Source: Anomaloglossus baeobatrachus
Lineage: Eukaryota > Chordata > Amphibia > Anura > Aromobatidae
Direction: 5' to 3'
Assembly (NCBI RefSeq): GCF_048569485.1
Contig: NC_134361.1
Coordinates: 166,139,758-166,203,757, forward strand
DNA: 64,000 nt
Shown here: one piece after another, positions 45,201 to 56,852 of the stretch
Numbering within the stretch: position 1 is the first letter of the stretch
Layout: each line of letters starts with the position of its first letter
Translations under genes and position numbers: made by a program
The notes under the pieces: model-generated
What the model was told of the DNA's origin: nothing
The model's input: the letters and a program-made list of their open reading frames with translations, nothing else
The model's database searches: none

Positions 45201-46275
45201 GTGAGCCACTGTATAGTATTAGTAGCCCCATGTACAAACGTAATGCTTATCAATGAGCCCCTCTACAATAGTAATGACCTGATGTACAGTAGTAATGACC
45301 CCTGTGTTCCCCAGTACATGAGTAATGCCTCCTGTACAGTAATAATGCCCTCTGTGAGCCCCTGTACAATTATAATGCCCCTGTACAGCAGTAATGTCCC
45401 ATTGTACAGTAGTAATGCTCTCTGTGAGCTCCTGTACACTAGTAATGCCCCCATGTACAGTAGTAATGCCCTCATTCACAATAGTAATGCCCCCTGTACA
45501 ATAGTAGTGCCCCCTTGTGCAGTAGTAATGCCCACTTGTGACCCCATGTACAGTAGTAATGCCCCCTGTACAGTAGTAGTGCCCCCTTGTGCAGTAGTAA
45601 TGCCCCATGATCAGTAGTAATGCCCACTTGTGACCCCATGTACAGTAGTAATGCCCCCTGTACAGTAGTAATGCCCCCTGTACAGTAGTAATGCCCCCTG
45701 TACAGTAGTTATGCCCCCTGCACAGTAGTAATGCCCCCTGTAGAATAGCAATGCCCCCAAGATCAGTAGTTCTGCCCCCTGCACAGTAGTAATGCCCCCT
45801 GCACAGTAGTAATGCCCCCTGTACAGTAGTAATGCCCCCTGCACAGTAGCAATGCCCCCTGTACAGTAGTAATGCCCCCTGTACAGTAGTTATGCCCCCT
45901 GTACAGTAGTAATGCCCCCTGCACAGTAGTAATGCCCCCTGCACAGTAGTAATGCCCCCTGTACAATAGCAATGCCCCCAAGATCAGTAGTAATGCCCAC
46001 CTTTGACCCCATGTACAGTAGTAATGCTCCGTTGTGCAGTAGTAATTTCCCCTGTGAGCCCCACTACAGTAATAATGCCCCTCTGTACAGTAGTATTGCC
46101 CAACTGTGACCCCCATGTAGAAAAATAATGCCCCCTCGTACAGTAGTATTGCCCACTGTGAGGAGCCTCTGTACAATACTAATACCTCCTGTACAGTAGT
46201 AATGCCTCTTGTGAGCCCCTGTAAAATTGGAATGCCCCCCTGTGCAGTAGTAATGCCCGTTGTACAGTAGGAAAT
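45201..46275 (+). repeat. 20-bp minisatellite upstream of U6B, unit 3
   Basis: The longest of the four arrays (about 1.07 kb). It contains local duplications, for example the block with gatcagtagt and gtgaccccatgtac occurring more than once. Confidence 0.9.
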
Positions 46276-46287
46276 AGGCCCCATGTT

Positions 46288-46484
46288 TTCCCAGGATCCT
46301 GTGCGGCGCGGATCTCATTTGCATATTAATTAGTGACAAATTATTACCTATTTTTTCCCTGATTACATTTATTACACTTTAACTGCAACATTCATAGAGT
46401 GCTACCTAAAACCTTTCAGAATTAACTCATTTAAAACATAATCTCCCTAAGTTAAAATATTTATTTTTATAGGACTATATATAG
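46288..46484 (+). promoter_or_regulatory. U6B promoter, unit 3
   Basis: SPH-like site with one extra change (ttcccaggatcctgtgcg, 46288-46305), octamer 46317-46324, PSE-like ctccctaagttaaaatattt 46443-46462 and TATATATAG 46476-46484 (-31). Confidence 0.88.
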
Positions 46485-46506
46485 CGGATACGTCGGATGG
46501 CAGTTT

Positions 46507-46612
46507 GTGCTCGCTTTGGCAGCACATATGCTGAAATTGGAACGATACAGAGAAGATTAGCATGGCCCCTGCGCAAGGATGACACGTATAATCGTGAAGC
46601 GTTCCACATTTT
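46507..46612 (+). ncRNA. RNU6: U6B: variant U6 snRNA, unit 3
   Basis: 106 bp, identical in type to unit 2 (C6, TTTG tetraloop, tataat loop). Catalytic elements and promoter intact; a good candidate for expression. Confidence 0.94.
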
Positions 46613-47444
46613 CACGCATTTCTCAACCCCAAGTTTTTGTTACCCTCATCTCCCAACATTTCTGGCCTTGTTAACCCCTTACATTTTTTCGCTTTTCCTC
46701 TCCTTCTTATTCCAAAAGCCATAACTTTTTTTACTTTTTCGGCAATATAGCTATGTTTGGGCTTGTTTTTTGAGGGAAAACTTGACCTTAATTTATAAAT
46801 TTATTCATTTAGATAGCGCTATTAATTCCACACTTTACATACATCAGGAACACTGTCCCCATTGGGGCTCACAATCTAGAGTCCCTATCTGTATGTCTTT
46901 AGAGTAGGGGGGGAAACCAGAGTACCCAGAGGAAACCCACGCAAACACAGGGAGAACATACAAATTCCTTGCAGATAGTGTTCTTGGTGGGTTTTGAACA
47001 CAGGACCCCAGTGCTGCAAGACTGCAGTGCTAACCACTGAGCCACCGTGCTGCCCGTGACTGACATCATTGATTTTACATTTTTTTTTATTTTATAAAGT
47101 AGTGGAAAATGGTAAAAAAAAAAATCCAAGTTCGGTGAAATTGCTAACAAAGTGCAAGTCCGCATTGTTTTGGGGTTTTTTACTTTCCATGTTCACCATA
47201 TGGTAAATCAGACTTTGCTCATTCTTAGATGCCAAACATGTATAATTTTTTTTTTGTTTTAAATGGTCAAAAAAACCTCAGAAATATGTAAAAAACAAAT
47301 AAATTTACCTTTTCGCGATATTTTACAGAACCGTAATGTTTTTATTTTTTGGGGATCTGGGACTATGGGAAGGCTTATTTTTTGTGCCCTGAGCTGACTT
47401 TTTACTGATAAAACCGTGGGTAGATATGTGTTTTATTACAATTT
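46613..47444 (+). repeat. U6B 3' flank, unit 3
   Basis: Counterpart of 15648-16505 with the SINE at 46787-47056. No gene. Confidence 0.58.
46787..47056 (-). mobile_element. V-SINE-type SINE, unit 3
   Basis: Orthologous by position to 15823-16103, about 11 bp shorter at the tail side. Confidence 0.8.
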
Positions 47445-47723
47445 AGGCTATGTGCACACATAAAGTATTTTGTGCAGCTCCACTTCTGCATCTTTTTGCA
47501 GGAAAACACGTTTTTGTACAAGGTTGTGCACTACATCGGATTCCCTGGACTATGTCAGATTCCCTGGACTACGTCAGACCTGCCTGGGTTTTTATTTTAA
47601 ATATATTGGTGAACCAGGGAAAGAGTTGGAGAGTGGGGTTTTTTCAAATAAACTATGTGTGTGTTTTTTCTTTTTACTTATCAGGTTAATAATGGGGGTG
47701 ATTGATTGACGCCTCTTCATTAA
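47445..47723. repeat. Unit 3 spacer before the piggyBac-type element
   Basis: Starts ggctatgtgcacacataaag like 16506, and ends at the TTAA target of the next element. Confidence 0.5.
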
Positions 47724-48159
47724 CCCCTTCAGCCCCCAGCCTGTTTTCACCTTAAAGACCCGGCCATTTTTTGCAATTTTGACCAGTGTCACTTTGACAG
47801 GTTATAACTCTGGAACACTTCAACGGATCCTGGCGATTCTGACATTGTTTTTTCGTGACATATTGTACTTCATGTCAGTGGTAAATTTAGGCCGATATGT
47901 TTTGTGTTTATTTGTGAAAATTTCGGAAATTTGGCGAAAATTTTGAAAATTTCGCAATTTTCAAAATTTGAAATTTTATGCCCATAAATCTGAGAGATAT
48001 GTCACACAAAATAGTTACTAAATAACGTTTCCCACTTGTCTGCTTTACACCAGCGCAATTTTTGAAAAAAAAAAAATTCCGTTAGGAAGTTAGAAGGGTC
48101 AAAGTTCATCAGCAATTTCTCATTTTTCCAACAAAATTTACAAAAAAAAATTTTTTAGG

Positions 48160-49810
48160 TACCACATCACATTTGGAGTGATTTGAGAAACCTAGGCGAC
48201 ATAAAATACCCCAAAGTGACCCCATTCTAAAATCTGCACCCCTCACTCTGCTCAAAACCACATCCAAGAAGTTTATTAACCCTTTAGGAGCTTCACAGCA
48301 GCCAAAGCAATGTAGAAGAAAAAATGAAAATTTTACTTTTTTAACACAAAAATGTTACTTTAGCCATAAAAATTAGTATTTTCACAAGGGTATCAGGAAA
48401 AATGCATCATAAAATGTGTCGTGCATTTTCTCCTGAGTACGCAGATACCTCATATGTGGTGGAAATCAAATGTTTGGGCACACGGCAGGACTCGGAAGGC
48501 AAGGAGCGCCATTTGAATTTTTTGAGTGCAAAATTAGCTGCACTCATTAGCGGACAGCATGTCGGGTTTGAAGACTCCCTGAGGTGCCTAAACAATAGAG
48601 CTCCCCCATAAGTGACCCTATTTTGGAAACTAGAGCCCTCAAATATTTTTCTAGATGTTTGTGTGCACTTTGAACCCCTGGGGGCTTCACAGAAGTTTAT
48701 AACGTTGAGCCGTGAAAAGAATTTTTTTTATTTTTGCCACAAAACTGTTGCTTCAACCAGGTAGCTTTTTTTTATCACAAGGGTATCAGGAAAAAATGCA
48801 CCATAAAATGTATTGTGCATTTTCTCCTGAGTACGCAGATACCCCATATGTGGTGGAAATCAAATGTTTTGGCACACGGCAGGACTCGGAAGTCAAGGAG
48901 CGCCATTTGAATTTTTGAGTGCAAAATTAGCTGCACTCATTAGCGGACGCCATGTCGGGTTTGAAGACTCCCTGAGGTGCCTAAACAATGGAGCTCCCCC
49001 ATAAGTGACCCCATTTTGGAAACTAGAGCCCTCAAATATTTTTTCTAGATGTTTGATGTGCACTTTGAACCCCTGGGGGCTTCACAGAAGTTAATAACGT
49101 TGAAACGTGAAAAGAAAAAAAATTTTTTTTACCACAAAACTGTTGCTTCAACCAGGTAGTTTTTTTTTTATCACAAGGGTATCAGGAAAAAATGCACCAT
49201 AAAATGTATTATGCATTTTCTCCTGAGTATGCAGATACCTCATATGTGGTGGAAATCAAATGTTTGGTCACACGGCAGGACTCGGAAGGCAAGGAGCGCC
49301 ATTTCACAGCAAAATCGGTTGGAATTATTAGCGGACGCCATGTTGCGATTGGAGACCCCCCTGAAGTGCCTAAACAATGGAGCTCCCCCACAATTGACCC
49401 CATTTTGGAAACTAGACCTCTCATGGAATTTATCTAGCTGTTTAGTGAGCACTTTGAACCCCTGGAGGCTTCACAAACGTTTGTAATGTTCAGCCGTGAA
49501 AATATTTTATTCTTTTTTTTACCACAAAATTGTTTTTTCAAACAGGTAGCTTTTTTTTCACAAGGGTATCAGGAAAAAATGCACCATAAAATGTATTGAG
49601 CAATTTCTCCTGAGTACACAGGTACCTCATATGTGGTGGAAATCAATTGTTTGGGCGTACGGCGGGGCTCAGAAGAGAAGGAGCGCCATTTCACAGTAAA
49701 ATTGATTGGAATTATTAGCAGACGCCATGTTGCATTTGGAGACCCCCTGAGGTGCCTACACAATGGAGTTCCCCCACATGTGATCCCATTTTGGAAACTA
49801 GACCCCCCCA
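48160..49810. repeat. Four tandem copies of a ~393-bp repeat
   Basis: cacaagggtatcaggaaaaa recurs at about 48384, 48777, 49176 and 49560. Each copy continues through ctcctgagta, catatgtggtggaaatcaa, aaggagcgccattt and attttggaaactaga. Copies diverge by roughly 10 percent or more by eye, so the duplication is old relative to the element's insertion. Confidence 0.88.
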
Positions 49811-50004
49811 TACAAAAAAAATAGTTTGGCGAAATAAAAAATACAGACATCAGTAAAAAAAAAAAAATGAATAAAAAAAAAAAATATGAGTGCCTGCCAC
49901 TAAGACCAGTGCCAAACGTGAGAGCAATGCACGAGTCTCGCATCGCATCATCCACTCCAGTCTGGAAGAGAGCAACTGCGCTGGATAATGCGATGCGAGA
50001 GGGC

Positions 50005-50235
50005 GGGGCGGCAGATGAGAAAGGGTGCAGCGGATGGAAGATGAGAAAGGGCGCAGCGGATGGAAGATGGGAAAGGGAGCAGCGGATGGAGGAGCGGCAG
50101 AGGATGGGAAAGGGCGCAGCGGATGATGGGAAATGGCACAGCGGATAGAGGATGGGAAAGGGCGCAGCGGATGGATGATGGGAAATGGCGCAGCGGATGG
50201 AGGAGCGGCGGAGGATGGGGGGAGGGAGGTGAGAT
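50005..50235. repeat. Purine-rich minisatellite (gggaaagggcgcagcggatg)
   Basis: Irregular repeats of gcgcagcggatggaagatg and gggaaagggcgcagcggat. No gene. Confidence 0.8.
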
Positions 50236-50488
50236 GGGGATACCTACCTTACAGGATGGATCTAGGCAGCAGGATCACAGCAGACAGAAGAGGCAGCAGA
50301 TGAAAGAGGCAACAGATTGAGGAGTGTGAGAGGGGGCAGTAGATGAAGAGGATGGGAGAGAGCAGGCAGCAGGTCGGGGAGGGGGGCAGAGTCTGATGGG
50401 AGAGAGAGATGGCACATAGAGGAGGGGGGCCCCGGGGGGAGGGGGGCCCCCAGAACATGGAGGGGGAGGGTGGCCCCCAGAACATGGA

Positions 50489-50590
50489 GGGGGGAGGGTG
50501 GCTTGCAGCACATGTGGGGGGAGGGTGGCTTGCAGCACATGTGCTGCAAGCCACCCTCCCCCCACATGTGCTGCAAGCCACCCTCCCCCC
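50489..50590. repeat. Perfect 102-bp palindrome without spacer
   Basis: Arms 50489-50539 and 50540-50590 are exact reverse complements (51 bp each) centred on gcacatgtgc. Each arm holds two copies of a repeat with gcttgcagcacatgtg, so the palindrome is an inverted duplication within a short tandem array. Confidence 0.9.
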
Positions 50591-50594
50591 ACAT

Positions 50595-51110
50595 GTGGCG
50601 AGCGTGGCGGCGGGGACAGTGGCGAGCGTGGCGGCGGGGACAGTGGCAAGTGTGGCGGCGGGGACAGTGGCGAGCGTTGCGGCGGGGACAGTGGCGGGCG
50701 GGGCGATCGGGGACAGCGGTGGATCGGGAGCAGTGGCGGGGCGATCGGAGACAGCGGCGGGGCTGGCGGTGGCGGGCGGGGCGGGCAGGGCGATCGGAGA
50801 CAGCGGCGGGTCTGGCGGTGGCGGGCGGGGCGATCGGAGACAGCGCCGGGGCTGGCGGTGACGATCGGGGCCGCGGCGGGGCTTGCGGTGGCGGGCGGGG
50901 CGATCGGAGACAGCGGCGGGGCTGGGGCTGGTGGGCGGGGCGATCGGAGACAGCGGCGGGGCTGGCGGTGGCGGGCGGGGCGATCGGAGACAGCGGCGGG
51001 GCTGGCGGGGCGATCGGAGACAGCGGCGGGGCTGGCGGTGGCGGGCGGGGCGATAGGAGACAGCGGCGGGGCTGGCAGGGCGATCGGGGACAGAGGCGGG
51101 CGGCGGGGGC
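50595..51110. repeat. GC-rich minisatellite (cgatcggagacagcggcggg)
   Basis: Two linked arrays: gtggcgagcgtggcggcggg (50597-50700) and gggcgatcggagacagcggc (50720-51090). Open frames on both strands are compositional. Confidence 0.85.
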
Positions 51111-51554
51111 AGCAACTTACCGATGGGAACCCTCAGGGACGTACACAGGTCACCTTGGAGAGATCGGTCACAAGACCGGTCTCTCCAATCAGAGCTGGGG
51201 GCGGGTGAAGCACCAATCACCCAGCTCCAGCCAATGGCCAGTGCTACAGCAGCACTGATCAGGGCTGGATTTCAATGTTCTAGCCATTTTCAATGGCTGG
51301 AACATTACAGTGACTGTAATTGGCTGAGCAGCGTTCGTCAGCCAATCACAGCCTCTGTAGGTTCGGGGAGGAGGCACCACCCCTCCTGAGGTCAGGCAGA
51401 GGTCCCCTCCTTCCCGAATCTACTGTTTAATTAAACAAATTGGACTCCCCGGGGCTCCGGGACCGCGATTTCGCCATGACGTACTGGGTACGTCATGGGT
51501 CGTTTAGCACCATGTCACCATGACATACCCAGTACGTCAAAGGTCGTTAAGGGG

Positions 51555-52477
51555 TTAATAACTCCTAGGCTTGATGACAGCTGACATTACAAAGCTGACA
51601 TCAACCCCAAAAATATATTACCCTGATAGCCACCGCACCAGGGCAATCGAGAAGAGTCAAGCAAAGCTCCAGAATTGGCGCATGTAATGTGGTGCAGAAA
51701 TTCTGGAGTGGCTGCGGGCTATTTTTATGTTGGGAAGGGCCAAATAACCATGGGCCTTCGCAGCCTGATAATATCAGCCCCCTGCTTTCTGCTTTACCTT
51801 GACTGATTATCAAAAATAGGGGGAATCCCACGTAATATTTTAAAATTATTTATTTATTTATTTGGTTAAACAAGACTAAAAACATTGTTTAGTGCCACGT
51901 GAAAGGCTCTAAATGGTGCAAATGTATAATATGTAGGGGGTTGTGACATTATATCTCTGTAGGATAGCAATCTATTTTGTCTAAAATATTTCTATCATCT
52001 ATCTAGCTATATCTTTTATATTTTTATTTTATATTTGTACATGTGTTTTTTGTGTATTTTTAGATGTTGAATTCTTTGCTTTTGACAAAATTCCGTTTTC
52101 TCTGCTGTCTTTATTTCAACAAACTTTATTATTAAGACAAAAACACGTCAAAACTGCACCAAAACACATGTAACAAAAATGCAAGGCAAAAGCGCAAATA
52201 AACTAAGGTACTGAATTGGTGCAGAAATTCTGCAGTGTCAAAAACTCAACAAACACTAGTCATGGGAACCCTGGGGTATGTGCACACATTAGTATTTGGT
52301 GCAGTCATTTCTGCACCATTTCTGCATCTCTTGGCAGGAAAAACGCAGCAGAAAAAAACCCCGTTTCCGATACGTTTTTCTGGTGTTTTTGGACAGCAAT
52401 TGCTATAGAGATAGATAATAGATATAGAAAAGACAGTACACGGACAAATAAACATATAATTGCACAACCTCCAGACA
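51555..52477. repeat. Unit 3 spacer between the piggyBac-type element and the Helitron
   Basis: Continues the inverted dispersed repeat and AT-rich stretch seen at 16780-17708. No gene. Confidence 0.55.
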
Positions 52478-53804
52478 TCTAATATATAAAGCTGAATGTG
52501 TGTATGTATGTGTGTGTGTATGTCCGGGATTGGCATCTGCACCGTCGCAGCTACAGTCATAAAATTTTGCACACTCACACATCTGGACCCCGAGAGTGTC
52601 ATAGGCTATGTTGTGAGGCGAAATTTTAACCCCGCGCGTTCCAATTTACGAATCAATTTTGCCCTTATCTACATAATGGGGAAAAAGTGAAACGAAAAGT
52701 GTATCCCCACCGTCGCATTTACAATCACAAAATTTTGCACAGACACCTCATGTGACCCAGGGAACGTCGTAGACTATGTTTTGACAGGAAAATCTAACCC
52801 CACACTTTACAGTTACTCTCCGAAAAACATGCCTTCATTAAAGTAAATGGAGCCTGGAACTTCAGGTTATTAGTAGCAGCTGTGAGTGGTTGCTACAGGA
52901 ACAAAAGACATTCATAGTATAAGAAGCATATATGTGAGATAATAAGATGTCAGGGGGGAGATGGATAGAGAGAGACAGACAGAGAGAGAATCAGACAGAT
53001 ACAGACAGGGAAAGAGACAGAGAGATAGAGACAGACAGGGAAAGAGACAGACAGAGACAAACGGTGAAAGAGACAGACAGAGACAGACGGGGAAAAGGAG
53101 AGACAGACCTGGAAAGAGACAGACCTGGAAAGAGACAGGCAGATATGCAGACAGGTACAGAGACAGGAAGACAGGGAAGGAGAAGACAGCCAGAGAGACA
53201 GACAAAGATAGATGGAGAAAGACACAGACCTTGATAGAGACAGATGGGGAAAGAGACAGAAAATAGAGACAGACAAAGACAGGCAGACAGGGAAAGAGAC
53301 AGACAGGAAAAGACACAGACAAAGAGACGGGGGAGACAAACGGGGTAAAAGACAGACCTGGGAAAGAGACAGACATGGAAAGAGACAGATGGGCAAAGAA
53401 GCAGAGAGATAGAGACAGACAAAGAAAGAGACAGAGACAGGCAGACAAGGAAAGAAGCAGACCTGGAAAGAGACAGACCTGGAAAGAGACAGACCTGGAA
53501 AGAGACAGACGAGGAAAGAGACAGACAGAGACAGACGGGAAAGAGACAGATGGGGAAAGAGACAGATCTGGAAAGAGACAGACGGAGCACATTACTTGGC
53601 TAATTTAGTTCAATCTGTGTGGAATATGTGTGGTGTTGAAATATATGTTGTGAAGTGCTTCTATTAGCTTAGTTTTTACCTTTTAATAATTACATTTCTA
53701 TCTATTTGTTTTGTTGTTTGTGTTTGCAGAATACATTTTTGTTAATGCATTCCATTTTGTTAACAGCAGTTATTAACCCGGGTGAAGCCGGGTAGTACAG
53801 CTAG
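52478..53804 (+). mobile_element. Helitron copy 3 (complete, non-autonomous)
   Basis: 1327 bp, TC ... CTAG between A (52477) and T (53805). The hairpin reads cccgggtgaagccggg. VNTR at 52950-53590. Confidence 0.9.
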
Positions 53805-55175
53805 TATAATAATAAAATTGTAACCTGTGGAGCTTATTGGACAACTTTTTATGATTAAATAAATAAATGGGGGGAAAAAACAGCGTGGGGTGCCCCTTAT
53901 TTTTGATAACCAGCAAGGGCAAAGCAGACAGCTGGAGGCTGTTATTATGAGGCTGGAAAGGCCCATGATTATTGGCTCCTTCTTAGACTAAAAATACCAG
54001 CCCGCAGCCACCCCAGAAGTGGCACATCACATTAGATGCACCAGTTCTGGCTCTTTGCCTCAGCTCTTCCTGATTACCCTGGTGCGGTACAGGCCAATAA
54101 CCATGGGCCTTCGCAGACTGAAAATAGCAGCCCGCAGCCACCCCAGAAGAGGCGCATCACATTAGATGCGCCAATTCTAGCGCTTTGCATGGTTCTTCCC
54201 TGGCGTGGTGGCAATCAGGGTAATGGCAGTTGGGGTTAATGGCACCTGTGTAGTGTTAGCTGGCATCAAGCCCAGGGATTAGTAATGGAAAAGTATCAGA
54301 CATCGCCATTACGAACCCAGTAATAAAAAAAGATACACACGTAAAAAATACTTTATTAAAATAAACACTTTCCATCATTCAATACTTTACTAAAGAAAAA
54401 AAACAGCAGGACCACCATAGTCCAAGGAATCTGCCATATTCCACAAATGGAAGCCTGAAAACATAAACATAGAGAAATAAAAACAAGACAGTCTTTGTTC
54501 ACCAATTTATTAAAATGCAAAGTTCCCACCAAAGTCTGACATAGTCCAGTGCTTCCCAGGACGTTTCTCCACAATAAAAGACTATGGAGGCTCAGAATAA
54601 GGCTCAGAATGAGGCTCAGAACGAGACTCCATAGAATTTGAGAAGCAGCCGCTCCCGCCTCTTGCCGCGCACAGCGAAACCCGGCAATTCTGATGAATGG
54701 TAATTTCAGGAACGTCACTTATATGCAGTTGTATACCTTCTATGTCCCCCAAAATGTACTCGTGCCCCTTTTCGTGTTTCTACACAATAGCAATGTCCCT
54801 TTTTGAACACAGTCAACTTGGAATTGTTTCGCCTTTGTGTTCCTACACAGTAAAAATGCCCTGTGTGTGCCCTACACAATAATAGTTCTTCTCTTAGGGC
54901 TGTACAATTATACTACACCCTATGTGCCCCCTTTAGTCCCCAATACTGTTGTAATGTCCCCGAATGTTTACCCACACAATAATAATGGCCCTTTTTTTCA
55001 GCCACATTCATTGGTATTGTTTGTCCTTTGTGCTCCTACAAAGTAAAAATTACCTCTCTGTGCCCCTATACAAATGTAATGTCCCCTTCCATCCCCCAAC
55101 ACAGTAGTAATGTCCCTCTTTGTTTCCCACTTATACTACAACATCTATCACAGGCAAAAGCTGCCCCCTCACTTC
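53805..55175 (+). repeat. Unit 4 spacer upstream of U6A
   Basis: Counterpart of 9707-11088. No gene. Confidence 0.6.
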
Positions 55176-55397
55176 CTCCCAGCATGCTCTGCAGTGTGGA
55201 TCTAATTTGCATATTAAATTATTGCACAATATCTCTTATTTTTTCCCTAATTAGCTTTTTTACAGTTTGATTTCTTCATTAATAGGATATTACCTAAAAT
55301 CTTTCAGAATTTACTGTAAAAAATAAATAAATTAAAAAAAATAAATAAAATGTTGTCCATAAGTTAAAGTATCCAATTTTTTTAGGCCTATATATAG
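55176..55397 (+). promoter_or_regulatory. U6A promoter, unit 4
   Basis: SPH 55176-55193, octamer 55205-55212, PSE-like gtccataagttaaagtatcc 55355-55374 and TATATATAG 55389-55397 (-31). It drives into a gene split by a solo LTR. Confidence 0.84.
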
Positions 55398-55419
55398 CGG
55401 TCAGGTCGGATATCAGTTT

Positions 55420-56783
55420 GAGCTTGCTTTGGCAGCACATATACTTTGCTTTTGGCAGCACATTTGTCGCGGGCGGAGGAGGGGACGCCACGCTCTCCCT
55501 CTGCTCGGGTCCGGCTGCCGCGGCCGCTGCCGCCTGCTGCTGCTCGGTGGCTCGAGCGATGGGCCGGATCCCGGGGACTCGAGCGGCGCTCCTCGCCCGT
55601 GAGTGAAAGGGGATTGGGATTTGGGATGGTTTATTGTCCGTGACGCCACCCACGGTTGTGGGGATTAAGTGGACACCACCGCTGCTCTTTCTGGGGAGCC
55701 CGGGAGTGTTGGTACGGAGCAGCCAGTTGTTGATTTGCCCCTCCGTGGGTAGGGGTCTTGGTGCTCCCGGGGCCCAGTGATGGGGTTGGTATGGTGGACA
55801 GGCGGGTATGGGGCCTGTGGAGGTGCAGGGGCGCAGGGGCAGCGCTGTGCCGCACGGCACGGAGGTACTCACTCAGCCAGTAAACACGACACAGTTCTCG
55901 GTAAACAAACGGCTGGTTGGACGGGTCCCTCGGACGGTTACGGTGCTGCGGTTCCCTGCAGTTAGCGGTGACGGTCTCTTCCCTGCACCTATGTAAAGTC
56001 TTTTTGGTAGCGATGGGTCCCCACCGGTTACCCACTCCTCGGCTTCAATCTGGGCCGAAGGAGCCCTACTTTGCCCGCAGGCGCTGGCCCTGGGAAACTG
56101 GTGCCCTGGCGGTGGCGGTGTCTCCCCTTCACGGTCGGAATGTTGCCTTCAATCGGGACTTGGTTGTTAGGAGACAGAGGTCCCCTTCACTGACGGATTT
56201 GGCAAATTATGGCGACTCCTAGCCTTGCCGGGATCCGAAAAGCCCCTGCCCTGGTGCTGACTGTTCTTCGTATACTGCTCCGGTACCGCCGGGTCACCAC
56301 CCATCCGCGGTCCTTCCAGCAACCTCCAAGCAGTCCCCCTGCAGACTATCACCGCCGTCTGCTGACCTTGCTGTCACAGTCCGGGGCACACACCCGGACC
56401 AACTTCAGGCTTTCTTAACTGTCACTTTCTGTCGCCACTCTTACTGTCCTCCTTTACCACTTCACTGTTTACTCCTTCACTTCCCTAGCTGTTCTCTGTT
56501 CTGCCTGGTTCTCCCGCCTCCAGGGCTGTGAACTCCTCGGTGGGCGGAGCCAACCGCCTGGCCCACCCCCTGCTGTGGACATCAGCCCCTGGAGGAAGGC
56601 AACAAGGATTTTAGGTTAGCCTGGTGTTCCTGCAGGGAATGTGGGGTGCGTGTGATGTTGTGACCTGTGACCCCTGGCTTGCCCAGGGCGTCACACATTT
56701 ACTAAACTTGGTACGATACAAAGAATATCAGCATGGCCCCTGCGCAAGGATGACACGCAAATTCGTGAAGCGTTCCATATTTT
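55420..56783 (+). pseudogene. U6A, unit 4, split by a solo LTR
   Basis: The first 45 bp (55420-55464) and the remainder (56700-56783) match the other U6A copies; 56696-56699 repeats the target site. The insertion lies within the second copy of the duplicated 5' stem-loop. The 3' part is canonical from catggcccctgcgcaagg onward. Confidence 0.92.
55465..56695 (-). mobile_element. Solo LTR of an LTR retrotransposon inside U6A
   Basis: 1231 bp, TG...CA ends; on the minus strand it starts TGTGACGCCCTGGGCAAGCC and ends CCGCCCGCGACA. The target duplication CATT (possibly ACATT) is at 55461-55464 and 56696-56699. No internal coding region remains, so it is the product of LTR-LTR recombination. It resembles Gypsy-type LTRs of frogs, from memory. 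Present only in this unit, so younger than the array. Confidence 0.75.
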
Positions 56784-56852
56784 GACGCATTTATTAACCC
56801 AAATGTACTTTTTTTTTTGTCAATTTTTGAGGTAAGAACATTTCTGGCCTTG

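Larger units (their letters stand above)
47724..51554. mobile_element. piggyBac-type non-autonomous element, 3.8 kb, unit 3
   Basis: CCCCTTCAGCC ... GTCGTTAAGGGG flanked by TTAA at 47720-47723 and 51555-51558. The uninserted sequence cattaataactcc survives in units 1, 2 and 4, so this is a clean TTAA insertion. Inside are four ~393-bp tandem repeats, purine-rich minisatellites, a perfect 102-bp palindrome, a GC-rich array and an inverted repeat near the right end (gtactgggtacgtcatgggt / cccagtacgtc). No transposase frame. Confidence 0.87.

Noticed and set aside
50249-51258. Frames of 236-323 codons in GC-rich DNA
   Set aside because: High GC content and short-period repeats inside a non-autonomous piggyBac-type element remove stop codons; no recognisable domain.
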